This document shows positions 1-7,505 of a DNA stretch of 43,477 nt, piece by piece. Position 1 is the first letter of the stretch, and each line of letters starts with the position of its first letter. Source of the DNA: Clostridia bacterium (GTDB taxonomy: Bacteria > Bacillota > Clostridia > Christensenellales > UBA1242); assembly GCA_028709705.1 (NCBI GenBank), contig JAQVWL010000007.1, positions 1 to 43,477 on the forward strand. Direction: 5' to 3'. The notes under the pieces are model-generated. The model did no database searches and was not told the origin of the DNA. It saw nothing but the letters and a program-made list of their open reading frames with translations. A program made the position numbers and the translations under genes.

Positions 1-1904
1 AGTATGTTGTGCATAATATCCACGGCATTGGCAAGTGTGTTGGGCTTGAAAAATTAAAATTTTCTGACTATGAAAAAGACTATTTTATTATTGAATATGC
101 AAATGGCGATAGGTTATATTTACCGACCGAGCAAACCGATACCATTTCTGCTTTTTATGCGGGCGAAAAAGAACCCAAGTTAAACAAATTGGGTGGCGTT
201 GAATTTGCAAAAATAAAAGAAAAAGTATACAAAAATGTAAAACAAATTGCCTTTGATTTGTTAGAACTTTATGCAAAAAGAGAAAAGACCATGGGAAATG
301 TTTATGTCAAAGATGATTATCTTATGGAAATGTTTGAAACCGCTTTTCCCTTTGAAGAAACCGCGGACCAACTTCAAGCAATTAATGACATAAAAACTGA
401 TATGGAAAGCAAAAAAATAATGGATAGACTTGTTTGTGGAGATGTTGGCTATGGCAAAACCGAAGTTGCCTTGCGTGCAATTTACAAAGCAGTTTTAAGT
501 GGAAAGCAGGTTGCTTTTCTTTGCCCAACAACTATTCTTGCCGAACAGCATTACAAAACTTGTCAGTCAAGATTTAATGGTTTTATGGTCAAAGTGGCAA
601 GATTTAACCGCCTTGTGAAAAAAGCGGAGCAAGACGAAGTTGTCAAAGGACTTGCCGATGGCAGTATAAATGTTGTTTGCGGAACGCACAAACTTTTAAA
701 CGACAAATTAAAGTTCAAAAACTTAACACTTTTGGTATTAGACGAAGAACAAAGATTTGGCGTTGAAGACAAAGAAAAAATAAAAAATATGAAAAACAAC
801 ATAGATGTTTTGTCGTTAAGTGCAACGCCAATACCACGAACACTTCATATGTCTTTATCTGGCATAAGAGATATAAGCATTATAGACACGCCGCCAAAAG
901 AAAGATTGCCTATTCAAACTTTTGTCACTCAATACACAGAAGATTTAGTCGAACGGGCGTGCAATCAAGAACTTTCTCGTGGCGGGCAAGTGCTTGTTAT
1001 TTTTAACCGAATAGACAAAATTTATGATTTTGCTAACAAAATGAAAAAAATGTTGCCAAACGTAAATATTGGCGTGGCACACGGAAGATTATCCCAAAAA
1101 CTTTTGGAAGATGCTATTATGAAATTATATAATCACAAATATCAAATTTTGGTTGCAACAACTTTGATAGAAAACGGAATAGACTTGCCAAGTGCAAACA
1201 CATTGATTGTTGTAGATGCTGACAAATTGGGACTTTCTCAACTTTATCAAATAAGGGGAAGAATAGGTAGAAGCAATAAAACAGCCTATGCTTATTTGAC
1301 ATTTAACGCCAACAAACAACTTACAAATACCGCTTATCAAAGATTGACTGCAATAATGGAGCATACTGCACTTGGAAGTGGTTTTAAAATTGCAATGGCA
1401 GACCTTGAAATTAGAGGTGCAGGTAATGTTTTGGGCAAAGAACAGCACGGAAATATGGCAAAAGTTGGTTATGATTTGTATTACAAACTTCTAAATATGG
1501 CGCTTAAAGAAATCAAAGGAGAAAAATCAGAAGATAAAAAAGATATGAAATTGGATATAAATATAAGTGCATATATTGATGAAAATTATATCACAAACGA
1601 AGATGACAGAATAAAAGTTTATGGGCAAATAAGTTTGCTAAATTCGCAACAACAACTGCAAAATTTAAAAACCGATTTAACTTGTGTTTATGGCAAAATG
1701 CCAACAGAATTGGACAATCTTATGAAAATTGCACTTATAAAAAACCTTGCAACAAATCAAAACATAAAAAGAATAATTATAAATCAAAATGCTTGCAAGG
1801 TGTATTTTTATGACAACAAGGATATAATATTTTCTGAATTTTTAAGCGTAAATGACAAAATGGAACAAGTTTTGGAGTTTTTGTCTTCCAAAGCAACTTT
1901 GTAA
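1..1904 (+). CDS. mfd: Transcription-repair coupling factor Mfd, C-terminal part (5' end outside window)
   Basis: Mfd is a DNA translocase that removes stalled RNA polymerase from lesions and recruits UvrA. The open frame runs in from base 3 and reads YVVHNIHGIGK, the usual entry to the CarD-like RNA polymerase-interacting domain, so the GTG at 9 is not the start and roughly the N-terminal 500 residues are missing. The helicase motifs follow: Walker A GDVGYGKTE (about 438-464), the DEEQ box (about 739-753) and motif VI GRIGRS (about 1258-1275). The end is the family's C-terminal TRCF domain. The stop at 1902-1904 is followed after 60 nt by a lipoprotein foldase gene with its own promoter. A RecG-type helicase is excluded by the CarD-like segment and the TRCF tail. 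Confidence 0.96.
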   Translation, partial: YVVHNIHGIGKCVGLEKLKFSDYEKDYFIIEYANGDRLYLPTEQTDTISAFYAGEKEPKLNKLGGVEFAKIKEKVYKNVKQIAFDLLELYAKREKTMGNVYVKDDYLMEMFETAFPFEETADQLQAINDIKTDMESKKIMDRLVCGDVGYGKTEVALRAIYKAVLSGKQVAFLCPTTILAEQHYKTCQSRFNGFMVKVARFNRLVKKAEQDEVVKGLADGSINVVCGTHKLLNDKLKFKNLTLLVLDEEQRFGVEDKEKIKNMKNNIDVLSLSATPIPRTLHMSLSGIRDISIIDTPPKERLPIQTFVTQYTEDLVERACNQELSRGGQVLVIFNRIDKIYDFANKMKKMLPNVNIGVAHGRLSQKLLEDAIMKLYNHKYQILVATTLIENGIDLPSANTLIVVDADKLGLSQLYQIRGRIGRSNKTAYAYLTFNANKQLTNTAYQRLTAIMEHTALGSGFKIAMADLEIRGAGNVLGKEQHGNMAKVGYDLYYKLLNMALKEIKGEKSEDKKDMKLDINISAYIDENYITNEDDRIKVYGQISLLNSQQQLQNLKTDLTCVYGKMPTELDNLMKIALIKNLATNQNIKRIIINQNACKVYFYDNKDIIFSEFLSVNDKMEQVLEFLSSKATL

Positions 1905-1910
1905 AATTTG

Positions 1911-1939
1911 TTGCAATTTTTATGGGTATAATATATAAT
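1911..1939 (+). promoter_or_regulatory. Sigma-A promoter for the foldase gene
   Basis: TTGCAA (1911-1916), a 17-bp spacer, then TATAAT (1934-1939). A start near 1946 leaves a short leader carrying the AGGAG site just before ATG 1965. Confidence 0.65.
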
Positions 1940-1964
1940 AGTCCTATATGTTTTAGGAGAATAG

Positions 1965-3647
1965 ATGAAAAAGAAAATCGCATTTTTATTGGTCTGTGTG
2001 TTTTGCTTGACATTTGCATTAAGTGGATGTGATTTATTTGTGCTTGATTACAACAAATATTTATCTCAAACTATTGCCACCGTCAATTATCCAACCCAAA
2101 ACGGAATAACCAACACAATAGTTATAACAAAAGAAGATTTGATTCAATCATATAACAAATATGGCGAAAATTTGACCCAAAATGGTTACACTACCCAAAC
2201 AGCAGTTGAATATTTGGTGCAATATTTAATCAATCAAAAAATTATGCTAAATGAAGTTGAAGCATTGATTGAAAGTGACAAAATAGTTTTGACAAACAAT
2301 GATTATAACAATATGTGGACACAAACTTATGAAGGTATGATTTCCTTGCTTGCTGATTATGAAGAAGAAATAATTTCAGATTGGAAACTAACCACCCCAA
2401 GTGTTTTGACGGAAGATGCAGAAGACACAAACACTTATTTTAAACCTTTTGAAAAACAAGCCGAATTGGTGAAAGACACAGATGGAAATTGGCATATAAA
2501 AACAATAGTTAACCCCGAAGAAGAAAATGAAGACTTGATATATACCGCAATAGGAAAAGAAGTTGAAACAATTATAACTGCTTTAACACAAAAAATTGGT
2601 GATAATGCAGTTTTGGTAGAAGCAAAAAAACGATATATTGCAGACCTAAAAACTTATGAAAAAGGCAAAAACCTCAGCACGATAAACAATGAAATTTTTG
2701 CTCGTGAAGTTGAAAGAGTTTATACAAATGTAAAAAATAATATATATTTAAGTTTATATTCAGAATATTTTGAAAACAAAACAGGTTATTCTCCAATAAG
2801 TGTTGAGCAAGTTTTAAATTATTTAACTGCTGATATGCTTGCAAGTTATACTGAATATAAAATTACCCCAGATGCTTACAAAACAGATATTTTAAGTTCA
2901 AGGGCAGATGCAAAATATGTTATGGACGGCAACTATTTTTATGTTTCACACATTTTGATTAAATTTACCGATGAACAAACAAGCAAATTGGAAGATTTGA
3001 AAACAAAACTTGAACAAGGAGCAATATCTTCATCTGTTTATAACACTGAAAGGCAAAAAATTGTTGACAGCACTCTTGCAAAAGAATACGGCGAAACAAC
3101 AAATATAACTGCTTCAACCTTGTTAAACAATTTGAAAGATGAGTTGCTACAAACAACATCAGATGCAGACAAAGTAGATATTTTTAATGAATATATTTAC
3201 AAATACAATGAAGACACAGGCAACAAAAATCAAACTTATGACTATGTTATTGGAACAACTGACTCCAAAATGGTAGAAAGTTTTACCCAATCAGCAAGAG
3301 AACTTTACAACAACGGTGGTGGTTCTTTTGGTGACATTTCTGATTTGGTGGAATCTGAATATGGTTTGCATATTGTTATATATCTAAATCCAGTTACAAA
3401 TGCTTTTACAATAACCAATGCAAGTACTTTTAATTTGTTAACCTTAAATCAAGATGATTTAGATGAAATAATATATACAATTAACATAACAAAACTTAGT
3501 CTTTTAAACACAAAAACAATTTTTGATAATGTCTATGAAACTTTGTTTAAAGACAATTTTTCAAAATTTGAAGCAATGCACCTAAACACTTTAAAAGAAA
3601 ATTTGACAATAGAATTATATTCAACCAATTATAGCGACTTGTATTAA
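1965..3647 (+). CDS. Lipoprotein foldase, parvulin-type peptidyl-prolyl isomerase (PrsA-like)
   Basis: Probable extracytoplasmic chaperone that helps exported proteins fold on the outer face of the membrane. The N-terminus is a lipoprotein signal with lipobox LSGC and the lipidated cysteine at residue 22. A helical SurA/PrsA-like N-terminal region (Asn/Glu/Lys rich) precedes a parvulin-like domain. That domain opens at about residue 326 with YVSHILIKF and closes at about residue 466 with YGLHIVIYLNP, after a GGGSFGD segment resembling the family's GG-(D/S)-(L/F)-G motif. At 560 residues it is longer than the roughly 290 of Bacillus PrsA, and the parvulin core contains an insertion, so catalytic activity is not certain. 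A good AGGAG site lies before ATG 1965. It sits directly after mfd and ends at a clear terminator. Confidence 0.8.
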   Translation: MKKKIAFLLVCVFCLTFALSGCDLFVLDYNKYLSQTIATVNYPTQNGITNTIVITKEDLIQSYNKYGENLTQNGYTTQTAVEYLVQYLINQKIMLNEVEALIESDKIVLTNNDYNNMWTQTYEGMISLLADYEEEIISDWKLTTPSVLTEDAEDTNTYFKPFEKQAELVKDTDGNWHIKTIVNPEEENEDLIYTAIGKEVETIITALTQKIGDNAVLVEAKKRYIADLKTYEKGKNLSTINNEIFAREVERVYTNVKNNIYLSLYSEYFENKTGYSPISVEQVLNYLTADMLASYTEYKITPDAYKTDILSSRADAKYVMDGNYFYVSHILIKFTDEQTSKLEDLKTKLEQGAISSSVYNTERQKIVDSTLAKEYGETTNITASTLLNNLKDELLQTTSDADKVDIFNEYIYKYNEDTGNKNQTYDYVIGTTDSKMVESFTQSARELYNNGGGSFGDISDLVESEYGLHIVIYLNPVTNAFTITNASTFNLLTLNQDDLDEIIYTINITKLSLLNTKTIFDNVYETLFKDNFSKFEAMHLNTLKENLTIELYSTNYSDLY

Positions 3648-3655
3648 AATTTGAT

Positions 3656-3702
3656 AAAATCACATAAGAAAAAAACATTTTGACTTATGCGATTTTTTTT
3701 GT
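3656..3702 (+). terminator. Intrinsic terminator after the foldase gene, overlapping the next promoter
   Basis: Arms 3656-3668 and 3684-3696 pair over 13 positions with one A-C mismatch, around a 15-nt loop. An eight-T run (3693-3700) follows. The right arm and T run are also the -35/-10 spacer of the next gene's promoter. Confidence 0.8.
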
Positions 3703-3708
3703 TATTAT
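3680..3708 (+). promoter_or_regulatory. Sigma-A promoter for the flippase-like gene, near-leaderless
   Basis: TTGACT (3680-3685), 17-bp spacer, TATTAT (3703-3708). The start codon at 3716 begins 8 nt after the -10 box, so the predicted transcript has a leader of 0-3 nt and no Shine-Dalgarno site. Confidence 0.7.
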
Positions 3709-3715
3709 TAAGAAA

Positions 3716-5020
3716 ATGAAATATAAAGTAAAAATTTATAAAAGAGATAAACTTTTAAAATATGCTAGCGGAACCTCAAAAGAAAGAGGTTTTGCTTTTA
3801 ATTTGTTTACTTTACCAAAAAACTTTCAAAAAAATATTGATGAAGCCGAACAAGCCGTTGCAAAGCAAAAAAGCAAAAAGAAAAAATATATTAGTTTGAT
3901 TTTTTTTGTAATAAATTTGGTGATTATTGCTGTTATTCTTGGAGTTCAAATAGCAAAAGCGGAAGATATGTCAATAACAACTTTGCTGAACTCAACTTTT
4001 TCCACAAGCATTTTTTTGGCAATGCTTGTTGTTTGGGCTTTGTCTATGATGATTGAATCTTTTAGGGCTAATATTTTGATAAAACGTTCAACGGGCAAGT
4101 CTAGACCTTTTTTAAGTTACAAAGTCTGTGCCTTGGGTAGATATTATGATTTAATAACACCGATGGCAACGGGGGGACAACCATTTCAAATTTTTTATTT
4201 GGCAAACAGGGGGCTTAACGCATCTTCGGCAATCTCCGTACCCATGGGAAGATATGTTGTCAACCAAATAGTGCTTTCACTTGTTTGGACCATTGCAATG
4301 ATAGTCGGACTTCCAATGGATTTGGGACCAAATTTTGCCTTTATTAAACCACTTTGCGTTATAGGTTGGTTTTTAAACTTTGTTTTGATTGTTGGAGTTG
4401 TTGTTTTAAGTGTAAATCAAAAATTGGGAAAAAAACTTGTTATTTGGGTATTAAAATTTTTGCAAAAAATAAAAATATTAAAAAATTATGAAAAACAATA
4501 TACAAGAGTTATAAAAACCGTTACCGATTTTCAAGCGACCATAAAAAACTTTGCTCGGGCAAAAGGTACATTTTTGTTGCTAGTACTTTCTTCGTTTTTT
4601 TATATTTTTATTGCATATTCAATGGCGTTTTTGGTATATAGTTCGCTTGTTGGTTTTTTTGATTTTTCTATGTGGCCATACATTATCTTGTTGGGTATGC
4701 TGATTGATATGGCGGCAAGTTTTGTTCCTTTGCCAGGTGGAACGGGTGTTAGCGAATTGACTTTTACAACACTTTTTGCTGTCATTTTGGCAAACAGTGC
4801 AATGCTTGTTTGGGCGCTTATTTTTTGGAAATTTATGACATATTATATTTATCTTTTGCAAGGTATTTTGATTTTGGCTTATGACAATTTTTGGGGCAAC
4901 CAAAAATATAATTGGCTTAAAAAGAAATGGGAATTGGAAGCAGAGAGTATGAATTTTACACAAATAAAATTACACGAATTTAGTCAATCCAAGAAAAAAA
5001 ATCCTAAAAAATTGGTATAA
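3716..5020 (+). CDS. Flippase-like membrane protein, lysylphosphatidylglycerol synthase TM-region family (UPF0104/YbhN-like)
   Basis: Polytopic membrane protein of the family that includes the MprF transmembrane half and AglD/YbhN. Members are thought to move or modify lipid-linked substrates, but the substrate cannot be read here. A short basic N-terminal tail is followed by about seven to eight hydrophobic segments. Family landmarks are PMATGGQPFQIFYLANRG in the first half and PLPGGTGVSE near the end. The ATG at 3716 was chosen because the longer frame from TTG 3680 would start inside the preceding terminator and on this gene's own -35 box. No catalytic C-terminal lysyl-transferase domain is present, so it is not a full MprF. 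The gene after it starts 28 nt downstream and may be cotranscribed. Confidence 0.82.
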   Translation: MKYKVKIYKRDKLLKYASGTSKERGFAFNLFTLPKNFQKNIDEAEQAVAKQKSKKKKYISLIFFVINLVIIAVILGVQIAKAEDMSITTLLNSTFSTSIFLAMLVVWALSMMIESFRANILIKRSTGKSRPFLSYKVCALGRYYDLITPMATGGQPFQIFYLANRGLNASSAISVPMGRYVVNQIVLSLVWTIAMIVGLPMDLGPNFAFIKPLCVIGWFLNFVLIVGVVVLSVNQKLGKKLVIWVLKFLQKIKILKNYEKQYTRVIKTVTDFQATIKNFARAKGTFLLLVLSSFFYIFIAYSMAFLVYSSLVGFFDFSMWPYIILLGMLIDMAASFVPLPGGTGVSELTFTTLFAVILANSAMLVWALIFWKFMTYYIYLLQGILILAYDNFWGNQKYNWLKKKWELEAESMNFTQIKLHEFSQSKKKNPKKLV

Positions 5021-5048
5021 ATTTGCTTGCAACACACACCATACTTTT

Positions 5049-5630
5049 ATGGCAAAAATACAAGCTTTTGTTAAAAAAAACAAAAAGAAAATTTCAACAA
5101 AAGAAAGTTGGTATATTTTTTTTGTTGTTAGCCTTTCAGTTGCTCTTATTATCTTAATCTTGCTGTTTTTGTACAATCCCTTATCTCCAACTTATCCAAC
5201 GATAAATCAAAGAATGATTGGCACCCCTGTGAATGTAACAGTGGAAGATAGTGGGGCGTTTTCGGAAACAGTTTTATTTTTTGGTTCTCTTTTGCCGGAT
5301 TTTGAAATTCCGCAAGATGCAACTTTAACTTTAAAAGCAAACCAACAAAATTGCAGGGCAAGAATAAAAATTTTTATGTTTAATGACCAAAATCAAATTA
5401 TAAATTTGTCTGCAAATTTTACTAGCAGTTGGGAACCAAATGCAGATGGTTATTATTATTATATTGAAGAAATAACTCCCGATTTGGTGTTAAAATTTTT
5501 GAACAGTATTCAAGTTCCAAGCGTGGAACAAAATCTATGTTCTTCAAGTATTTACAATTTTATAATAACCATTGAAACTTTGCCTGTTACCGCAGATTAT
5601 CTCACTTTATGGAAATTGGCGGAAGTTTAA
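5049..5630 (+). CDS. Membrane-anchored exported protein with possible TasA/camelysin-like domain
   Basis: 193 residues: a lysine-rich cytosolic tail, one transmembrane segment at about residues 22-42, then an extracytoplasmic beta-rich domain. The order of landmarks resembles TasA/camelysin-type (SipW-dependent) proteins: a CRARIKIFMFND strand, then SSWEPNADGYYYY, then a terminal strand ending in IETLP. This is a reading by eye and needs a profile search. There is no Shine-Dalgarno site before ATG 5049. It lies 28 nt after the flippase-like gene, whose transcript probably continues through it, and just before or overlapping the next gene. The function is unknown. Confidence 0.65.
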   Translation: MAKIQAFVKKNKKKISTKESWYIFFVVSLSVALIILILLFLYNPLSPTYPTINQRMIGTPVNVTVEDSGAFSETVLFFGSLLPDFEIPQDATLTLKANQQNCRARIKIFMFNDQNQIINLSANFTSSWEPNADGYYYYIEEITPDLVLKFLNSIQVPSVEQNLCSSSIYNFIITIETLPVTADYLTLWKLAEV

Positions 5631-5659
5631 AACACATTTTTTCTGTCAACAATAAAAAT

Positions 5660-6118
5660 ATGAAAAGAATTGGTTTGTTGTTGGCGGTATTAAGTATATT
5701 TTCGTTTTGTAGTTTAGACAATTCAACCGCTACAAAACTTTTTTCATATTTTGAAAATGGCGAAGTTTGTTTTTTTTGCTCTTCTGCTGAAACTGAAATA
5801 AAAAATACAATAATTCAAGCGAATGGAAATGGTTTTATTGTTGCAACAAATATAAAAAATGCTATTCAAGTTAACAAAGAATTAACAAATTGCAATGGTT
5901 TTAGTATAAAAATTGACAAAAATGAAAACATTGATTTGATTTTAAAAAATATTGAAATAGTAAAAAAGGAAACTATCTCAAATATCAAAATAGTTTATGG
6001 TTACACTTGCGGTCTAACCTTTTGTACTTTTATTGATGGCAAAAAAGTCAATATTCAAATTGCCGAAAACAACGATTTTATTACTATTGGTTCGCCAATT
6101 ATTTTGGGTTCGTATTAA
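5660..6118 (+). CDS. Small exported protein, possibly YwmB-like
   Basis: 152 residues from ATG 5660. An alternative ATG at 5609 would overlap the previous gene by 22 nt and give 169 residues. I prefer 5660 because it begins a normal signal peptide (MKRIGLLLAVLSIF, with a small-residue region after it). Neither start has a Shine-Dalgarno site. The mature part alternates strands and helices and ends in a conserved-looking block with NIKIVYGY, VNIQIAENN and TIGSPIILGSY. It resembles the YwmB (TATA-box-binding-like fold) proteins found near spoIIQ/spoIID in Firmicutes, and the spoIIQ-like and spoIIID genes downstream support that. The family call is tentative. Confidence 0.6.
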   Translation: MKRIGLLLAVLSIFSFCSLDNSTATKLFSYFENGEVCFFCSSAETEIKNTIIQANGNGFIVATNIKNAIQVNKELTNCNGFSIKIDKNENIDLILKNIEIVKKETISNIKIVYGYTCGLTFCTFIDGKKVNIQIAENNDFITIGSPIILGSY

Positions 6119-6142
6119 TATTTTGCAATTTTATTTCTTTTT

Positions 6143-6172
6143 TTGTCGAAACTGTATATAAAAATTTATAAA
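6143..6172 (+). promoter_or_regulatory. Possible promoter for the SpoIIQ-like gene
   Basis: TTGTCG (6143-6148), 18-bp spacer, TATAAA (6167-6172). The start expected near 6179 keeps the AGGAGG site (6189-6194) in the leader. The -35 match is modest. Confidence 0.4.
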
Positions 6173-6199
6173 AGTTAACAATTAAAAAAGGAGGTAAGA

Positions 6200-6799
6200 A
6201 TGGAAAAGGAAACATTTTTGAAAAAGTCGAAAAAATATGCTGGTTATCTTGTTGCGGGAACACTTGTTCTTGCGTTGGCAATAACAATAATTGTTACAGG
6301 TGGCAATTTGGCGAGAACAGACAACAATATTTCACCTGCAACCAATCCGGTAATAAGTGTTGGTGCCAACCCTGTAAGTGTGCTTTCATTTACATTGCCT
6401 ATGATGAATGCTACTGTTATAAAAGATTTTTCTAGCACTCAATTATACTTAAATCAAACATTAAATAAGTGGGAATATCACGATGGTATTGATTTTGTTG
6501 CAAGTGATTTAAGCGTTTATGCTGTTGCTGATGGAGTTGTAAGTGAAGTTTATAGCGATTATGCGTTTGGAAACACTGTTGTTATAACTCATTCAAACAA
6601 CCTAAAAAGTGTTTATAGTTCTTTAAGTTCAAATGTGTTGGTGGAAGTGGGCGATGATGTGCAAAAAAATCAAAAGATTGGCACTGCTGACCAAAGTGCA
6701 TCAAACGAGCAAGCCGATGGCGCACACTTGCATTTTAAACTAATTGAAGACAACCAAAACATTGATCCAGCAAATTATCTTGACCTTGAAGTTAAATAA
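6200..6799 (+). CDS. spoIIQ: SpoIIQ-like M23 (LytM) family membrane protein
   Basis: SpoIIQ sits in the forespore membrane and pairs with SpoIIIAH across the septum during engulfment. This 199-residue protein has a basic tail, one transmembrane segment (about residues 14-33), a linker, and an M23 peptidase domain. Both zinc-site motifs are intact: H94-x3-D98 in EYHDGIDF and H176-x-H178 in GAHLHFK. Bacillus SpoIIQ has a degenerate site, whereas clostridial SpoIIQ usually keeps it, so this one could be an active endopeptidase. A strong AGGAGG precedes ATG 6200. The nearby spoIIID supports a sporulation role over a general cell-wall M23 enzyme, which remains the alternative. Confidence 0.75.
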   Translation: MEKETFLKKSKKYAGYLVAGTLVLALAITIIVTGGNLARTDNNISPATNPVISVGANPVSVLSFTLPMMNATVIKDFSSTQLYLNQTLNKWEYHDGIDFVASDLSVYAVADGVVSEVYSDYAFGNTVVITHSNNLKSVYSSLSSNVLVEVGDDVQKNQKIGTADQSASNEQADGAHLHFKLIEDNQNIDPANYLDLEVK

Positions 6800-6810
6800 T
6801 AATAATTTTC

Positions 6811-6839
6811 TTTACAAAGTTTTTTTCTTGTGTTATACT
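6811..6839 (+). promoter_or_regulatory. Sigma-A promoter for acpP
   Basis: TTTACA (6811-6816), 17-bp spacer, TATACT (6834-6839). The GGAGG at about 6856-6860 follows within the leader. Confidence 0.7.
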
Positions 6840-6865
6840 AAAAAATAGTAAAAATGGAGGAAAAA

Positions 6866-7096
6866 ATGACGCTAGAAAAAGTAAAAAAACTTGTTGCATC
6901 TCAACTTAATATATCTCTTGAAAAGGTTAATAACAACTCAAAATTGATTGAAGATTTGGGTGCCGACTCGCTTGATATAGTTGAAATGTTAATGTCTTTG
7001 GAAGAAGAATTTGGTATTAGCATTCCGGACGAAGATACTGCCAATATGACAACAATTGAAGAAATTGCCAAAGTGATTGACAGCAAGAAAAAATAA
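6866..7096 (+). CDS. acpP: Acyl carrier protein
   Basis: Carrier of acyl intermediates in type II fatty acid synthesis. It is 76 residues, the normal length, with the phosphopantetheine site D34-S35-L36 in GADSLDIVEM and the acidic helix EEEFGISIPDED that docks with synthase enzymes. The start at 6866 was chosen over an in-frame ATG at 6854 because the GGAGG needed for initiation lies between the two, and MTLEKVKKLV matches the family N-terminus. The gene is monocistronic, with its own promoter and a strong terminator directly after it, between two sporulation genes and away from the fab genes that often neighbour it. Confidence 0.95.
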   Translation: MTLEKVKKLVASQLNISLEKVNNNSKLIEDLGADSLDIVEMLMSLEEEFGISIPDEDTANMTTIEEIAKVIDSKKK

Positions 7097-7106
7097 CAAA
7101 AAAAAT

Positions 7107-7150
7107 AAAGAACACTATTTGTTATTAATGGCGAATAGTGTTCTTTTTTA
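7107..7150 (+). terminator. Intrinsic terminator after acpP
   Basis: Perfect 13-bp stem, arms 7107-7119 (AAAGAACACTATT) and 7134-7146, with a 14-nt loop and a T run overlapping and following the right arm. Confidence 0.92.
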
Positions 7151-7195
7151 TTCTTTACTTTCATATATTGTAGAAAAACCAAATATGGAGGTAAA

Positions 7196-7447
7196 ATGAA
7201 TTTTGTGATTAACCAAAGGGCAGTTGCTCTTGGTAGATATATACTCAAAACAAGACAAACGGTTAGGCAGGTGGCGGGGGTCTATGGGATTAGCAAAAGC
7301 ACTGTGCATTTTGATGTGTCAAAAAGACTAAAAAAAATTGATTATAATTTATATTTAAAAACAAAAAAAATATTAAACAAAAATTTTGAAGAAAAACATT
7401 TAAGGGGTGGAGAAGCAACAAGAAAAAAATATTTAAAAAATAAATAA
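7196..7447 (+). CDS. spoIIID: Stage III sporulation protein D, transcriptional regulator
   Basis: SpoIIID is a small DNA-binding regulator active in the mother cell that adjusts the sigma-E regulon during sporulation. The 83 residues match the family along their length: an N-terminal helix with RAVALGRYIL, a helix-turn-helix around residues 20-42 (TVRQVAGVYGISKSTVHFDV), KRLKKID, and the basic tail HLRGGEATRKKY. A GGAGG site precedes ATG 7196. No convincing sigma-E promoter is seen: a CATATATT (7162-7169) resembles a -10 element but lacks a -35 at normal distance. It converges with ttcA. Confidence 0.95.
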   Translation: MNFVINQRAVALGRYILKTRQTVRQVAGVYGISKSTVHFDVSKRLKKIDYNLYLKTKKILNKNFEEKHLRGGEATRKKYLKNK

Positions 7448-7464
7448 ATATTAATAAAATAAAT

Positions 7465-7497
7465 AAAAAATAATGTTTTTTTATTATTTTTTTAATT
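7465..7497. terminator. All-A/T bidirectional hairpin between convergent spoIIID and ttcA
   Basis: Arms 7465-7474 and 7483-7492 are complementary over 10 bp with no G or C, around an 8-nt loop, with A/T runs on both sides that give U tracts in either direction. The stem is weak, but its position between converging genes fits a shared terminator. Confidence 0.5.
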
Positions 7498-7505
7498 AAT
7501 TTAAT

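Noticed and set aside
3680-3715. TTG start that would lengthen the flippase-like protein by 12 residues
   Set aside because: That segment is the terminator arm and the -35/-10 region of the gene's own promoter, so it would not be in the mRNA.
4171-4176. G6 tract in the flippase-like gene as a phase-variation site
   Set aside because: It encodes the conserved GG of ATGGQP, so family conservation explains most of it, and six bases is short.
6154-6183. Sigma-F-like promoter for the SpoIIQ-like gene: GTATA (6154-6158), 15 bp, GTTAACAATT (6174-6183)
   Set aside because: The -10 element lacks the second G of the consensus, and the expected start near 6190 would fall inside the ribosome site.
6854-6865. 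ATG 6854 as start of acyl carrier protein
   Set aside because: The GGAGG site lies within these codons and serves ATG 6866, where the family N-terminus begins.
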